Below, one piece after another: positions 7,626 through 17,322 of a stretch of 64,000 nucleotides of DNA. The position numbers and the translations under genes were made by a program. The stretch comes from Acetoanaerobium sticklandii (GTDB lineage: Bacteria > Bacillota > Clostridia > Peptostreptococcales > Filifactoraceae). The stretch is from positions 1,906,001 to 1,970,000 of the forward strand of contig NC_014614.1 of the NCBI RefSeq assembly GCF_000196455.1, read 5' to 3'. Position 1 is the stretch's first letter. Each line of letters starts with the position of its first letter. The notes under the pieces are model-generated. The model was not told the origin of the DNA. It made no database searches and worked only from the letters and a program-made list of their open reading frames with translations.

Positions 7626-8861
7626 GGCTATAAATGCCCCTGCAGAAAATACCAGTATTATTAAGAATGCTTTTTCTGTAGGGACCCCTCTTTGTAGATT
7701 AAGAGCAATTAAAAAATTTATAATTCCACTTCCTATAAATTCCATGGTGTTTACTACAGAAGTAGCAACTCCTGCATTTTCAATTTTATTTGCATCCTTT
7801 GAAGCTGTAAATGCTAAAATATGAACCATAACTGCAATTCCCATCAAGAAAAATATAACTGGTATTTGATTTACAGGAGGCTTTCCTGCTTTTATTATTA
7901 AAAAATAAAACCATAGTAAAAAATATGCTCCTGTAAAAAACAATAAGCTTTTCTTATAATTGCCTTTTAACAATCTATCTGATAGTGACATTACAGGCGA
8001 GCCTGCTATAAATCCAAATGTAAAGAAAACTACATAGCCTGAAGCTACTATCTTGCTCATATCATATACACTTGTAAGATAATTGACTGCCCAAAGTCCC
8101 ATCATAGATGTCATAGTAGATATGAAAAAAAATATTATGAACATCGATGGATAGGTTCCCCTAGTGGTCAAAACCTCTTTTATAGCTTGAGAAAAGCCTC
8201 TAGCCTTATGTATATTACTCACATCAAGCTCTTCATTTTTTTCCTTTTTTTCTCTTACAAAAAATAAAACTAAAATAAGTCCTAATAAGCTAAGTACCGA
8301 AATTATGTACAGAGTAGTTTGCGCTCCTGTAAATTTTATTAATATAGCTAAGGGTAAAGTCCCTGCAAACATTCCTAAATTCGATATCAGTGCCATAAGC
8401 GCCGAAAGCTGAGAAAAATAAATTGGCTTAAACCACAATGCTTGAACCTTCATAATAGATATTATTACAACAGAGGTTCCTGCACCTATAAAAAATCTCG
8501 CTATCCATGCCAAATAATAACTATCGGTTATGCTAAATAACAAGGATCCCAGAAGAGTTAACAACCCTCCCCAAATATTTAAGGTTCTAACTCCTACTTT
8601 ATCAATTAATATACCAGATGGAATCTGAAATACAGCGTATCCATAAAATGCTGCCGATGTCAAAAATGAGAGCTGACTTATATCTATGTTCAGCCTTTGC
8701 ATTAAATAATCAGGCATAACACCTATATATAATCTTTGTATAAATACCAAAATCATATTAAGTACAAGAGCTCCCCAAACTATTATCCCTTCTTTATTAG
8801 CTACTATTCTATGTTTTATAGATTTCCTAGATTTATTATTGACTATACTACTTTGTTCCAT
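7587..8861 (-). CDS. MFS permease
   Basis: A 424-residue major facilitator with about 12 membrane segments. An MFS motif-A-like loop, GILIDKVGVRTLNIWGG, lies between segments 2 and 3 (about residue 82). The overall pattern resembles the sugar-acid/organic-anion permease subfamily. The substrate is unknown. The gene stands alone on the minus strand and converges with the LiaI-like gene. Confidence 0.85.
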   Translation of the reverse strand: MEQSSIVNNKSRKSIKHRIVANKEGIIVWGALVLNMILVFIQRLYIGVMPDYLMQRLNIDISQLSFLTSAAFYGYAVFQIPSGILIDKVGVRTLNIWGGLLTLLGSLLFSITDSYYLAWIARFFIGAGTSVVIISIMKVQALWFKPIYFSQLSALMALISNLGMFAGTLPLAILIKFTGAQTTLYIISVLSLLGLILVLFFVREKKEKNEELDVSNIHKARGFSQAIKEVLTTRGTYPSMFIIFFFISTMTSMMGLWAVNYLTSVYDMSKIVASGYVVFFTFGFIAGSPVMSLSDRLLKGNYKKSLLFFTGAYFLLWFYFLIIKAGKPPVNQIPVIFFLMGIAVMVHILAFTASKDANKIENAGVATSVVNTMEFIGSGIINFLIALNLQRGVPTEKAFLIILVFSAGAFIASLFVRFDNQANS

Positions 8862-8985
8862 AGCCTTTTCACCTTCTATGCTCAGAAATTAAAAAACGAT
8901 AATAATAACTCTACCCATTAGGGCAATTAGGATTGCTCATAGATTCTGAAAATCCTTGCTTTATTCACAATATTATTATATAAAA

Positions 8986-9004
8986 AAGAGGCCAAAGGCC
9001 TCTT
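8986..9004 (-). terminator. terminator after yqeY
   Basis: AAGAGGCC and GGCCTCTT form an 8-bp stem with a 3-base loop, followed on the minus strand by a run of T (8987-8982). It ends the rpsU-yqeY transcript. Confidence 0.85.
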
Positions 9005-9012
9005 AGTATGCG

Positions 9013-9456
9013 TTAATTAAGGAATTTCTTAGCTATTTCGTTGATTCTTCTTCCATCAGCTCTGCCTTGCACTTTTGGCGTAGCCAAGCCCATGATTTTG
9101 CCCATATCTTTCATTGTTGATGCGCCAATTTGATTGATTATTTCTTGAATAATAGACTCCAGCTCATCATCTGTAAGCTGTTTTGGAAGATACTGCGTAA
9201 GAATGTCTATCTCTTGCTCTGTCTGCAGGATTAAATCTTCTCTTTGCGCTTTTTTAAATTCTTCAAGTGCATCTTTTCTCTGCTTAACTTGTTTGGCTAT
9301 AATTGCTAAAACATCTTCATCAGAGAGTTCGACTCTTTCATCCACTTCCTTTTGTTTTACAGCAGAACGAATAAGGGTAACCACTGACTTTCTTACTTGT
9401 TCTTTATTTTTCATGGATTCTTTAAGGTCATCCATAAGTTTGTCCTTAAGAGTCAT
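9013..9456 (-). CDS. yqeY: GatB/YqeY domain protein
   Basis: YqeY-family protein of 147 residues, all alpha-helical and related to the tail domain of the GatB/E amidotransferase subunits. It is thought to bind tRNA or interact with amidotransferases. The motif pattern LIRSAVKQKEVDER ... QIGASTMKDMGKIMG ... VQGRADGRRINE is characteristic. The ATG at 9456 is preferred because GAGGTG lies 7 bases before it; an upstream GTG overlaps that site. It follows rpsU at 16 bases spacing. Confidence 0.92.
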   Translation of the reverse strand: MTLKDKLMDDLKESMKNKEQVRKSVVTLIRSAVKQKEVDERVELSDEDVLAIIAKQVKQRKDALEEFKKAQREDLILQTEQEIDILTQYLPKQLTDDELESIIQEIINQIGASTMKDMGKIMGLATPKVQGRADGRRINEIAKKFLN

Positions 9457-9471
9457 AACATTCACCTCTAT

Positions 9472-9648
9472 TTATCTTTTCTTTTTCCTCGCTGCCTCAG
9501 CTTTTTTCTTTCTCTTAACACTCGGCTTGTCGTAATGTTCTCTCTTTCTAACTTCAGACATTACACCTGAAAGAGCGCATTGACGCTTAAATCTCTTAAG
9601 AGCGCTGTCTAATGATTCATTCTCTTTAACTTTTACTTCTGTTGCCAT
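9472..9648 (-). CDS. rpsU: ribosomal protein bS21
   Basis: Small-subunit protein bS21, 58 residues, with the family sequence VKVKENESLDSALKRFKRQC, KREHYDKPSVKRKKK and a poly-basic tail. The start at 9648 matches the family N-terminus and has an AAGGA site; the in-frame upstream start at 9678 would extend it abnormally. The rpsU-yqeY order is standard in Firmicutes. Confidence 0.95.
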   Translation of the reverse strand: MATEVKVKENESLDSALKRFKRQCALSGVMSEVRKREHYDKPSVKRKKKAEAARKKKR

Positions 9649-9771
9649 TTCCTTATCCCTCCCCTCCATTACTAACACTGTTACGATAATATGGAGTTGT
9701 CAATCTATTTATTGGCTGGGCATTGATACTAAATCATTATAAACTGAAATCACTATTATTTCAAGAGTTTT

Positions 9772-10113
9772 TTAACCTGGAGGCCACTTAAGATTTCTTC
9801 CCCCTAATAAATGAAAATGTAAATGGAAAACTGTCTGCCCTCCATCTGCATTGCAATTGTTTACTATTCTAAACCCTGACTCGGCAATTCCCTCATCTTT
9901 TGCGATTCTCGATGCTACCTTTAGCATCTTTTGTCCTAAATCACTTGACTCATCCAACTCTAAAATATTAGCCACGTGCAATTTCGGAACAATAACAATA
10001 TGTACGGGAGCTTCAGGAGCTATGTCTCTGAACGCTAATATTTCATCATCTTCATAAACTTTATTTGATGGGATATCGCCATTTACTATAGAGCAAAAAA
10101 TACAATCTGACAT
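9772..10113 (-). CDS. HIT-family nucleotide hydrolase (Hint-like)
   Basis: Histidine triad purine nucleoside phosphoramidase-type protein, 113 residues and full length. It shows CIFCSIVNGDIPS at the N-terminus, the catalytic triad as HLHFHLLGG and the terminal WPPG, as in the Hint/HinT branch. N-terminal Cys residues 4 and 7 may bind zinc. It lies between mtaB and rpsU on the same strand. Confidence 0.93.
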   Translation of the reverse strand: MSDCIFCSIVNGDIPSNKVYEDDEILAFRDIAPEAPVHIVIVPKLHVANILELDESSDLGQKMLKVASRIAKDEGIAESGFRIVNNCNADGGQTVFHLHFHLLGGRNLKWPPG

Positions 10114-10184
10114 TATAACACCCCCTAGCTAAGCTATGTATATATCTAAACTATTATACCTCATTAATTAGAATTTTCATAATA

Positions 10185-11549
10185 TTAAATCTCATTTTGT
10201 ATTATTTTTCCAAATATTTTTTTATTCTCTAGTCTATCAATATTTACTCGAGCTATTTCACCAATTAAATCCAAGTCTGATTGCACATAAACTTTTACGT
10301 AATTAGTTGTATGCCCTTCATAGATACCATTTTCAGACGACTCAAAAAGTACTTCAGCCTCTTTGCCAACTAGCTTTTTTTCAAACTCGAGCTTATTTTT
10401 TTTTGCAAGCTCAATAAGCACTTCACTTCTATGATTCTTAATCTCTGGCTTAACTTGATTGTCCATAGCTGCAGCCTTAGTTCCTTCTCTAGGTGAGAAT
10501 TTAAATATATGCATCTCATAAAGATTTATATCCTCTAAGTATGCTCTTGTTTCTTCAAACTCAGCATCACTTTCTCCTGGAAATCCAACTATTATATCCG
10601 TAGTAATCGCAGCATCAGGATAAATTTTTCTAATTTTATCGACAGCTGATTTATACTCTGCTTTATCATAACGTCTGTTCATTCTCTCAAGCACACTATC
10701 GCTTCCACTTTGAAGAGATAAATGAAAATGTGGACAGAATTTATCAATTTCTTTAAGCTCACTTAAAAAATCATCGGTTATAATAAGAGGCTCCACTGAG
10801 CTAGTTCTTATTCTATGTATTCCATCTATATTATTAATTGCTTTTATTACATCTATTAGTCTTATATCACCCAAATCCTTGCCATAAGAAGCTACATGGA
10901 TTCCTGTTAATACAACTTCCTTATATCCATTTTTCGCAAGAGATTTCACCTCAGAAATTATATCGTTAATCGACCTACTTCTTACTGGCCCTCTTGTATA
11001 TGGAATAATACAATAACTACAAAATCTATCACAGCCCTCTTGAATTTTCAAAAATGCTCTAGTCTTTCCATAAGTTTCTTCTATAGAAAGAGCTTCAAAT
11101 ACTCTTTGCTTCATTATATCTTCTACTTCAACAACATGATCCTTCACATCTAGCTTTTCTACTTCTGTAACTATCTTATTTCTATCGCTAGTTCCCATGA
11201 CAAGATTAACGCCCTCGATAGCGATTACTTCATCAGGTGATTTTTGAGAATAACACCCTACAACGGCAATTATTGCATTTTCATTATGTTTTTTTGCTCT
11301 TCTAATCATTTGTCTTGATTTTTTATCTGACATAGAGGTTACTGTACAAGTATTAATCACATATACATCAGCAAAGCTTTCAAAATCCGTTACTTCGTAC
11401 CCTGCATCTCTAAAAAGATGCTCCATTGCATCTGTCTCATACTGATTAACTTTACAACCCAGCGTAAAAAATGCTACTTGCTTATGTCTTTGATATCTAT
11501 TATAAAAATCCTCTGCAAATAAGGACAACTGCACTTTAGGTTTTAACAT
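10185..11549 (-). CDS. mtaB: tRNA t6A37 methylthiotransferase MtaB
   Basis: Radical-SAM enzyme converting t6A to ms2t6A at tRNA position 37. The N-terminal UPF0004 domain supplies the auxiliary cluster cysteines (TLGCKVNQ, INTCTVT, VVGCYSQ). The radical-SAM motif is CDRFCSYC (about residue 172), and a TRAM RNA-binding domain ends the protein. An unusual ~23-residue N-terminal extension precedes the usual start, but AGGAGG directly upstream of 11549 supports it. Confidence 0.93.
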   Translation of the reverse strand: MLKPKVQLSLFAEDFYNRYQRHKQVAFFTLGCKVNQYETDAMEHLFRDAGYEVTDFESFADVYVINTCTVTSMSDKKSRQMIRRAKKHNENAIIAVVGCYSQKSPDEVIAIEGVNLVMGTSDRNKIVTEVEKLDVKDHVVEVEDIMKQRVFEALSIEETYGKTRAFLKIQEGCDRFCSYCIIPYTRGPVRSRSINDIISEVKSLAKNGYKEVVLTGIHVASYGKDLGDIRLIDVIKAINNIDGIHRIRTSSVEPLIITDDFLSELKEIDKFCPHFHLSLQSGSDSVLERMNRRYDKAEYKSAVDKIRKIYPDAAITTDIIVGFPGESDAEFEETRAYLEDINLYEMHIFKFSPREGTKAAAMDNQVKPEIKNHRSEVLIELAKKNKLEFEKKLVGKEAEVLFESSENGIYEGHTTNYVKVYVQSDLDLIGEIARVNIDRLENKKIFGKIIQNEI

Positions 11550-11638
11550 AATCTTCCTCCTATTAATAATTCAAGAAAAGATTCTATCATAAAAAACAAG
11601 ATAAAAAAAGTATATTATAAAAATTTAAAAAGCAAAAA

Positions 11639-11691
11639 TGCTTTTAAAGCCTAAGGTCTAATCAAACTAGACTGCGAACTTTAAAAGCATC
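11639..11691 (-). terminator. terminator of the heat-shock operon
   Basis: ATGCTTTTAAAG (11639-11650) pairs perfectly with CTTTAAAAGCAT (11680-11691), with an inner GGTCTA/TAGACT stem. On the minus strand it is followed by TTTTTGCTTTTT. It lies after rsmE and separates the operon from mtaB. Confidence 0.85.
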
Positions 11692-11776
11692 ATTGATTTT
11701 ACAAAATTATTGTGAATATAACTAGGTTTCCTATTTCCATTAACAATCTCACTTTTTATAACCAGTTAGATTCTTA

Positions 11777-12523
11777 CTATGTTTGTATATTTTCAGCTTC
11801 ATATGCTATTATAGCACTAGCAACCACTGCTGCTGTTTCTGTTCTAAGTATTCTAGCACCTAAAGTCAGCACCTTACATCCATTTGATTCTAGTAATTCT
11901 ATTTCCTCAGGAGTTATTCCACCTTCAGGTCCTACTATTACTCCAATACTTTCTATGTCTGATAAATCTAGTGAAGCAAAGTAAGATTTTAAATTATTTT
12001 CTTCTTCACACTCATAGAAAACAATATTTATGGTATTGCTTTTTAATTCTTTGACGAGTTCTTTAAAAGTCATCGGACTTTCTATCTTAGGTATGTGATT
12101 TCTTTTGCTTTGCTTGGCTGCCTCATAAATAATTCTTTGAAGCCTTGCAATTTTTTTATCTTCTTTTTCTTCTTTTATGGAGCTAACACAGCGCTTAAAT
12201 TCAACAGGGGTAATAGAATATACTCCTATTTCCGTTAGCTTTTGAGCGATTAAATCCAGTTTTTGACCCTTAGGAACTCCTTGGTATACTTTAATCTGAA
12301 CTCCTAGTTCTCTTTTTATAGCAACTTCTTCAATCACCTTATACTCAACACTGTCTTTTGAAATAGCAATAATTTCGCATAGATATTCTTTTTCGTTAGA
12401 ATCTACAACCTCTATTTTGTCATTTACTCTAAGCCTTAATACTTTAGATATATGCTTTACATCCTCTTGATTTTCTATGAAAGTTGATTGGGATATTTCC
12501 TGTCTTATAAAAAATCTATCCAT
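11777..12523 (-). CDS. rsmE: 16S rRNA m3U1498 methyltransferase RsmE
   Basis: SPOUT-fold methyltransferase for U1498 of 16S rRNA. The 248-residue protein has the N-terminal PUA-like domain and the knotted SAM-binding C-terminus with IGPEGG-type motif VIVGPEGGITPEE and LTLGARILRTETA. It is the last gene of the hrcA operon, 10 bases after prmA. Confidence 0.95.
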   Translation of the reverse strand: MDRFFIRQEISQSTFIENQEDVKHISKVLRLRVNDKIEVVDSNEKEYLCEIIAISKDSVEYKVIEEVAIKRELGVQIKVYQGVPKGQKLDLIAQKLTEIGVYSITPVEFKRCVSSIKEEKEDKKIARLQRIIYEAAKQSKRNHIPKIESPMTFKELVKELKSNTINIVFYECEEENNLKSYFASLDLSDIESIGVIVGPEGGITPEEIELLESNGCKVLTLGARILRTETAAVVASAIIAYEAENIQT

Positions 12524-12533
12524 TTTAAATCAC

Positions 12534-13472
12534 CTATAAAGCCTTAGCTGTGATGCATGCCCACTCGCCTTGAGTATTAACTTCCAATATTTTAAAGCCT
12601 TTATCTTCTATTGCTTTTTTAACTTCTTCAAGTCTTGGCATTATTATCCCTGAGGAAATAAAAAGTCCATCTTCCTTCATGTAGTTTGCGACCTCATCAG
12701 CAAGCTTAATAACTATATCAGCAATTATATTCGCAACTACGATATCTGCTTTTTCAGTTACAACATCCATAAGATTTCCATGTCTTATTTCTACAAAGCC
12801 AAGTAGATTATTCTGCTCTATATTTTCTTTTGACACTTTTACAGCTACTGGATCTAAATCTACGCCTAAGACTCTGTCTGCTCCCAGTTTAGCTGCAGCT
12901 ATAGATAAAATCCCACTTCCGCACCCTATATCTAGCACGCTACAATTTGAATCTATATGCCTTTCTAAAGCCTGAATGCACATATTCGTTGTTTCATGAG
13001 TGCCTGTTCCAAAAGCCATTCCTGGATCAAGCTCAATAACTAGTTCATTTAGCTTTGCATTGTATTCTTCCCATGTAGGCTTGATTACTATCTTATCCGA
13101 TACCTTGACAGGCTTATAATATTGTTTCCACGCATTTTCCCAGTCCTGCTGATTCACTTCTTCAAGCTCAACAATTCCATCGCCTATATTTATCCCAAAG
13201 CTAGGAAGATTATTAACGCTCTCTTTGATTGATTCTATTTTTGCCAGAACATTTTCTTCTTCAGAAAGATAAGCCTTAACTATAGCTCCTTCATAACCAT
13301 TAAAAAATACTTCTTCTTCAATATAGTCCCAAGAAAGCTCATCCTTTTGCTGATATAAAAAATCATTAGGATCTTCTATTACAACACCTTGTGCACCTAT
13401 TTCATAAAAAATATTTGCAACTGCTTCAACAGCTTCTGTTGTAGTTTTTACTTTTATTTCAGTCCATTTCAT
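12534..13472 (-). CDS. prmA: ribosomal protein L11 methyltransferase
   Basis: SAM-dependent methyltransferase that trimethylates ribosomal protein uL11. An N-terminal substrate-recognition domain is followed by the methyltransferase core with DPGMAFGTGTHETT, LDIGCGSGILSIAAAKLGA and the NII catalytic segment (VVANIIADIV). The length of 312 is normal. It follows dnaJ by about 40 bases. Confidence 0.95.
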   Translation of the reverse strand: MKWTEIKVKTTTEAVEAVANIFYEIGAQGVVIEDPNDFLYQQKDELSWDYIEEEVFFNGYEGAIVKAYLSEEENVLAKIESIKESVNNLPSFGINIGDGIVELEEVNQQDWENAWKQYYKPVKVSDKIVIKPTWEEYNAKLNELVIELDPGMAFGTGTHETTNMCIQALERHIDSNCSVLDIGCGSGILSIAAAKLGADRVLGVDLDPVAVKVSKENIEQNNLLGFVEIRHGNLMDVVTEKADIVVANIIADIVIKLADEVANYMKEDGLFISSGIIMPRLEEVKKAIEDKGFKILEVNTQGEWACITAKAL

Positions 13473-13511
13473 TGTTTTCCTCCTGAGAAAAGTCTGGCAT
13501 AATTAAAAAAA

Positions 13512-14660
13512 TTACTTAAAAATATCTCTCACTTTATCAAAAAAATTTCTGCTTTGCTCGTTAACCTCTGTTCCAGTTTCTTTAGCAAAGTCTCTAAGTA
13601 AATCTTTTTGTTTATCTGATAATTTCTTAGGAACCTCTACAGATACTTTCACAAGTTGGTCTCCTCTTTGAGTGCTTCTTAGATGTGGAATACCCTTGCC
13701 TCTAAGTCTAAATACCGTTCCTGACTGAGTTCCTTCAGGTATTTTATATTTTACTTTGCCATCTAAAGTTGGTACTTCTACTTCATCGCCTAGTGCTGCT
13801 TGCACAAATGTTATCGGCATTTCAAGATAAACATTGTAACCGTCTCTTTCAAAAAGCTTATGAGGGATTACATTTATTATTATATATAGATCTCCCCTAG
13901 GTCCACCCTTATGGCCAAGCTGTCCCTCTCCAGACATCTTAATGGTTGCTCCATCATCTACTCCTGCTGGAATTTTAACATTGATTTTCTTAGCTTTTTT
14001 GACTCTTCCTTGACCAAAACAAGTTTCACATTTATGTTCTATAATAGTACCTGCACCTTGACAATTAGGGCATGGAGCTACGTTCATCATATTTCCAAAA
14101 GGAGTTCTTGTAGTTTGTCTTACCTCTCCTGTTCCATTACAAGTAGGGCAAGTAGTAGTACTAGTTCCAGGCTTTGCTCCACTTCCATGACAAGTGTCAC
14201 ACTCTTCTTCTCTTTGAATCGATATTTCTCTTTCTATTCCAAATGCAGCTTCCTCAAACTTAAGCTCCATTCTTAGTCTCATATCAGCGCCTTTTCTTGG
14301 CCCTGTCTTTCTAGAGCTTCTTCCTGCGCCACCAAAGCCTCCACCAAACATATCTCCAAAAATATCTCCAAAGATATCTTCAAAGCCCCCAAAGCCTTGT
14401 CCGCCTGAGAATCCTCCCTGTCCAAATCCTCCACCAGAGAATCCCGCATGACCAAATTGATCATAAGTTCTTCTTTTTTGAGGGTCTGAAAGAACTTCGT
14501 ATGCCTCATTTACTTCTTTAAAATGCTCTTCTGAATCCTTATCTCCTTGATTCTTATCAGGGTGATATTTCATTGCCATTTTTCTATATGCTTTTTTTAT
14601 TTCTTGTTCTGAGGCATCCTTAGAAATACCAAGAACCTCATAATAATCACGCTTTTCCAC
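13512..14660 (-). CDS. dnaJ: chaperone DnaJ
   Basis: Hsp40 co-chaperone that stimulates DnaK ATPase. J domain with HPD at about residues 33-35, then a Gly/Phe-rich linker. Four zinc-finger repeats follow (CDTCHGSG, CPTCNGTG, CPNCQGAG, CETCFGQG), then the C-terminal substrate-binding domains. The 382-residue length is normal and all metal cysteines are present. Confidence 0.97.
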   Translation of the reverse strand: MEKRDYYEVLGISKDASEQEIKKAYRKMAMKYHPDKNQGDKDSEEHFKEVNEAYEVLSDPQKRRTYDQFGHAGFSGGGFGQGGFSGGQGFGGFEDIFGDIFGDMFGGGFGGAGRSSRKTGPRKGADMRLRMELKFEEAAFGIEREISIQREEECDTCHGSGAKPGTSTTTCPTCNGTGEVRQTTRTPFGNMMNVAPCPNCQGAGTIIEHKCETCFGQGRVKKAKKINVKIPAGVDDGATIKMSGEGQLGHKGGPRGDLYIIINVIPHKLFERDGYNVYLEMPITFVQAALGDEVEVPTLDGKVKYKIPEGTQSGTVFRLRGKGIPHLRSTQRGDQLVKVSVEVPKKLSDKQKDLLRDFAKETGTEVNEQSRNFFDKVRDIFK

Positions 14661-14727
14661 ACTTTCACCGCCTATTAATCACTGATTTATAGTTATAGTT
14701 TCGACTATTTTATATTTAAGCTACAAA

Positions 14728-14758
14728 ATTATAGCTTGCAATATTGCAAGCTATAATT
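14728..14758 (-). terminator. palindromic hairpin between dnaK and dnaJ
   Basis: AATTATAGCTTGCAA followed by TTGCAAGCTATAATT is a perfect palindrome of about 30 bases, flanked by T-rich sequence on the minus strand. It may partly terminate or stabilise the dnaK transcript, giving less dnaJ than dnaK message, as known for other dnaK operons. Confidence 0.65.
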
Positions 14759-14787
14759 TATTGTGTCTGCTATTTAGTCTAATCTTT

Positions 14788-16614
14788 TTATTTGTCTTCG
14801 TCAACCACTTCATAATCAGCATCAACTACATCGTCACCAGCTTGAGATTGTTGCTCTGCTCCTTGCTGAGCCTGAGCCTGCTCATACATTTTCTGCGAAA
14901 TCGGATGGATTGCTTGCATTACTTTATCTATTTCTGCTCTGATTTGCTCTCCTGTTGCATCAGCTTTGTCTTTTACTTCTTTTAATCCAGCAATCGCAGC
15001 TTCTACTGCTTCTTTCTCAGCTGCAGAAACTTTGTCTCCCATATCTTTTATAGTTTTTTCAGTTTGGTAGATTGTAGATTCTGCTTGGTTAAGTGCTTCC
15101 ATTTTTTCTTTTTTCTTTTTATCTTCTTCCGCATGCATTTCTGCTTCTTTAACTTTTTTGTTTATTTCATCATCAGAAAGATTAGTACTTGAAGTAATAG
15201 TAATTTTTTGTTCTTTACCAGTTCCTAAATCTTTTGCTCCAACATGCACTATACCATTTGAATCTATATCAAAAGTAACTTCAATTTGAGGAATTCCTCT
15301 TGGAGCCGCTGGTATATCCATAAGCTGGAATCTACCTAAAGTAACATTATCTCCTGCCATAGAGCGCTCTCCTTGAAGAACGTGTATATCTACTGCTGTT
15401 TGATTATCTGCTGCTGTAGAAAATACTTGAGATTTCTTTGTAGGAATAGTAGTATTTCTTTCGATTATTTTAGTGAATACTCCACCTAATGTCTCTATTC
15501 CTAGAGATAAAGGTGTAACATCAAGCAATAAAACATCTTTAACATCTCCAGCAAGTACCCCAGCTTGAATAGCCGCGCCTATTGCCACGCACTCATCAGG
15601 ATTGATTCCTTTATGAGGTTCTTTTCCAGTAAATTTCTTAATCGCTTCTTGAACAGCTGGAATTCTAGTTGAGCCTCCAACTAGGATTACTTTATCTACT
15701 TCTGACATAGATAAACCTGAGTCAGCAAGAGCTTTTCTAGTTGGCTCCATAGTTTTTTCTACTAAGAATGCTGTAATTTCTTCAAACTTAGCTCTAGATA
15801 TATCCATATTAAGGTGCTTAGGGCCTTCTGCAGTTGCTGTGATAAATGGAAGATTAACATTTGTGTTTAAAGTAGATGAAAGCTCTTTTTTAGCTTTTTC
15901 TGCAGCATCCTTAAGTCTTTGATGGCTCATCTTATCTTGTCTTAAATCAACACCTTCAGTCTTTTTAAATTCATCTGCTATATAGTTTACTAAAACTTCA
16001 TCAAAATCGTCTCCACCTAGTTGATTGTTTCCGCTAGTTGATAAAACTTCAAATGTTCCATCGCCGATTTCTAGAATAGATACGTCAAATGTTCCTCCAC
16101 CAAGGTCAAATACTAGTATTTTTTCTTCATGGTCAGTTTTATCAAGTCCATAAGCTAGTGAAGCAGCTGTAGGCTCGTTAATAATTCTTTTAACATTAAG
16201 TCCTGCTATTTTTCCTGCATCCTTAGTAGCTTGTCTTTGTGCATCTGTAAAGTAGGCTGGAACAGTAATTACTGCTTCAGTTACAGTATCTCCTAGATAT
16301 GCCTCAGCATCTGATTTTAATTTTTGAAGAATAATAGCTGAAATCTCTTGTGGAGAGTAGTCTTTTCCATCTATTGTAACCTTATGATCTCTTCCCATTT
16401 CTCTTTTGATAGATGCAATAGTTCTATCTGGATTTGTAACAGCTTGTCTTTTAGCTGGCTCTCCAACTATTCTTTCTCCATCCTTTGAAAAAGCAACCAC
16501 TGATGGAGTCGTACGCATTCCTTCAGCATTTGGAATTACAACTGGTTCTCCACCCTCCATAACTGATACACATGAGTTTGTTGTTCCTAAATCTATACCT
16601 ATTGTTTTTGCCAT
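14788..16614 (-). CDS. dnaK: chaperone DnaK (Hsp70)
   Basis: ATP-dependent Hsp70. The ATPase domain starts with IGIDLGTTNSCVSV and has the DLGGGTFDVSI phosphate loop. The substrate-binding domain follows the DLLLLDVTPLSLGIETLGG linker, and the tail ends in VVDADYEVVDEDK. At 608 residues it is the short Gram-positive form, with the single deletion in the N-terminal domain. Confidence 0.98.
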   Translation of the reverse strand: MAKTIGIDLGTTNSCVSVMEGGEPVVIPNAEGMRTTPSVVAFSKDGERIVGEPAKRQAVTNPDRTIASIKREMGRDHKVTIDGKDYSPQEISAIILQKLKSDAEAYLGDTVTEAVITVPAYFTDAQRQATKDAGKIAGLNVKRIINEPTAASLAYGLDKTDHEEKILVFDLGGGTFDVSILEIGDGTFEVLSTSGNNQLGGDDFDEVLVNYIADEFKKTEGVDLRQDKMSHQRLKDAAEKAKKELSSTLNTNVNLPFITATAEGPKHLNMDISRAKFEEITAFLVEKTMEPTRKALADSGLSMSEVDKVILVGGSTRIPAVQEAIKKFTGKEPHKGINPDECVAIGAAIQAGVLAGDVKDVLLLDVTPLSLGIETLGGVFTKIIERNTTIPTKKSQVFSTAADNQTAVDIHVLQGERSMAGDNVTLGRFQLMDIPAAPRGIPQIEVTFDIDSNGIVHVGAKDLGTGKEQKITITSSTNLSDDEINKKVKEAEMHAEEDKKKKEKMEALNQAESTIYQTEKTIKDMGDKVSAAEKEAVEAAIAGLKEVKDKADATGEQIRAEIDKVMQAIHPISQKMYEQAQAQQGAEQQSQAGDDVVDADYEVVDEDK

Positions 16615-16687
16615 TATTATTTCCTCCTCAATATATTTTGTAAATTTATATCGCTATTACTGATTTAACAAAGTATTTTCATAGCTT

Positions 16688-17287
16688 CTATTTACTAACC
16701 TTTACCATTGATGGTCTTATTACCTTATCCTTTAGCTTATATCCTTTTTGAAGCACATCGATTACCTTGTCAGGCTCATCTGCTTCTTCCTGCATTACTG
16801 CATGATGGAAATTAGGATCAAAATCTTGGTTCAAAGCATCAAGCTCTTCTAAACCAAATTTATAAAGAGTATCCATAAGCTGCTTTAGTATTAATTCTAC
16901 ACCTTTATAAAAAGCTGTTTCTGAATTTTCTTTTTCACTTTGTAAAGCACGCTCAAAATTATCTACAATTGTCAGCATCTCAGTTACTATTTTTTCATTT
17001 GCAAATACTGTTAGTTCGCTTTTTTCTTTTTCCACTCTTTTTTTGTAGTTCATAAAATCTGCCTGAGTTCTTTGGGCAAGTGCTTTCATCTCTTCAATTT
17101 CTTGCTGAAGTTTTTCTATTTGAGCTGTTTCAGCCGATTCTTCTTCATTTATCAAGTCTTCTTGTTCATCAACCTCTCTGATATCATCCTGAGTCATGTC
17201 CTGCTCCTTTTGCATTGTATTTGTATTTTCTTGTCCTTCCTCTATGGTGTCTTTATCTTCGTTTAGGGCTTCGTCATTAAGTGACAA
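16688..17287 (-). CDS. grpE: nucleotide exchange factor GrpE
   Basis: DnaK nucleotide exchange factor. An acidic, Glu/Asp-rich N-terminus and long coiled coil (about residues 45-95) lead to the core motif FMNYKKRVEKEK and the C-terminal beta domain VMQEEADEPDKVIDVLQKGY. It sits between hrcA and dnaK as usual. Confidence 0.96.
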   Translation of the reverse strand: MSLNDEALNEDKDTIEEGQENTNTMQKEQDMTQDDIREVDEQEDLINEEESAETAQIEKLQQEIEEMKALAQRTQADFMNYKKRVEKEKSELTVFANEKIVTEMLTIVDNFERALQSEKENSETAFYKGVELILKQLMDTLYKFGLEELDALNQDFDPNFHHAVMQEEADEPDKVIDVLQKGYKLKDKVIRPSMVKVSK

Positions 17288-17322
17288 TTCAAATCCTCCT
17301 TTCTTATAACCTCTATCTATAT

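Noticed and set aside
7587..7824. Open frame on the plus strand at the end of the MFS gene
   Set aside because: Antisense to a complete MFS permease with clear membrane segments; no independent ribosome site.
9772..10113. HIT protein as a possible UGA-truncated selenoprotein
   Set aside because: The protein ends with the normal WPPG terminus and has the full histidine triad.
13911..14276. Open frame opposite dnaJ
   Set aside because: It lies antisense to the zinc-finger and substrate-binding part of dnaJ, has no ribosome site, and its composition mirrors the real gene.
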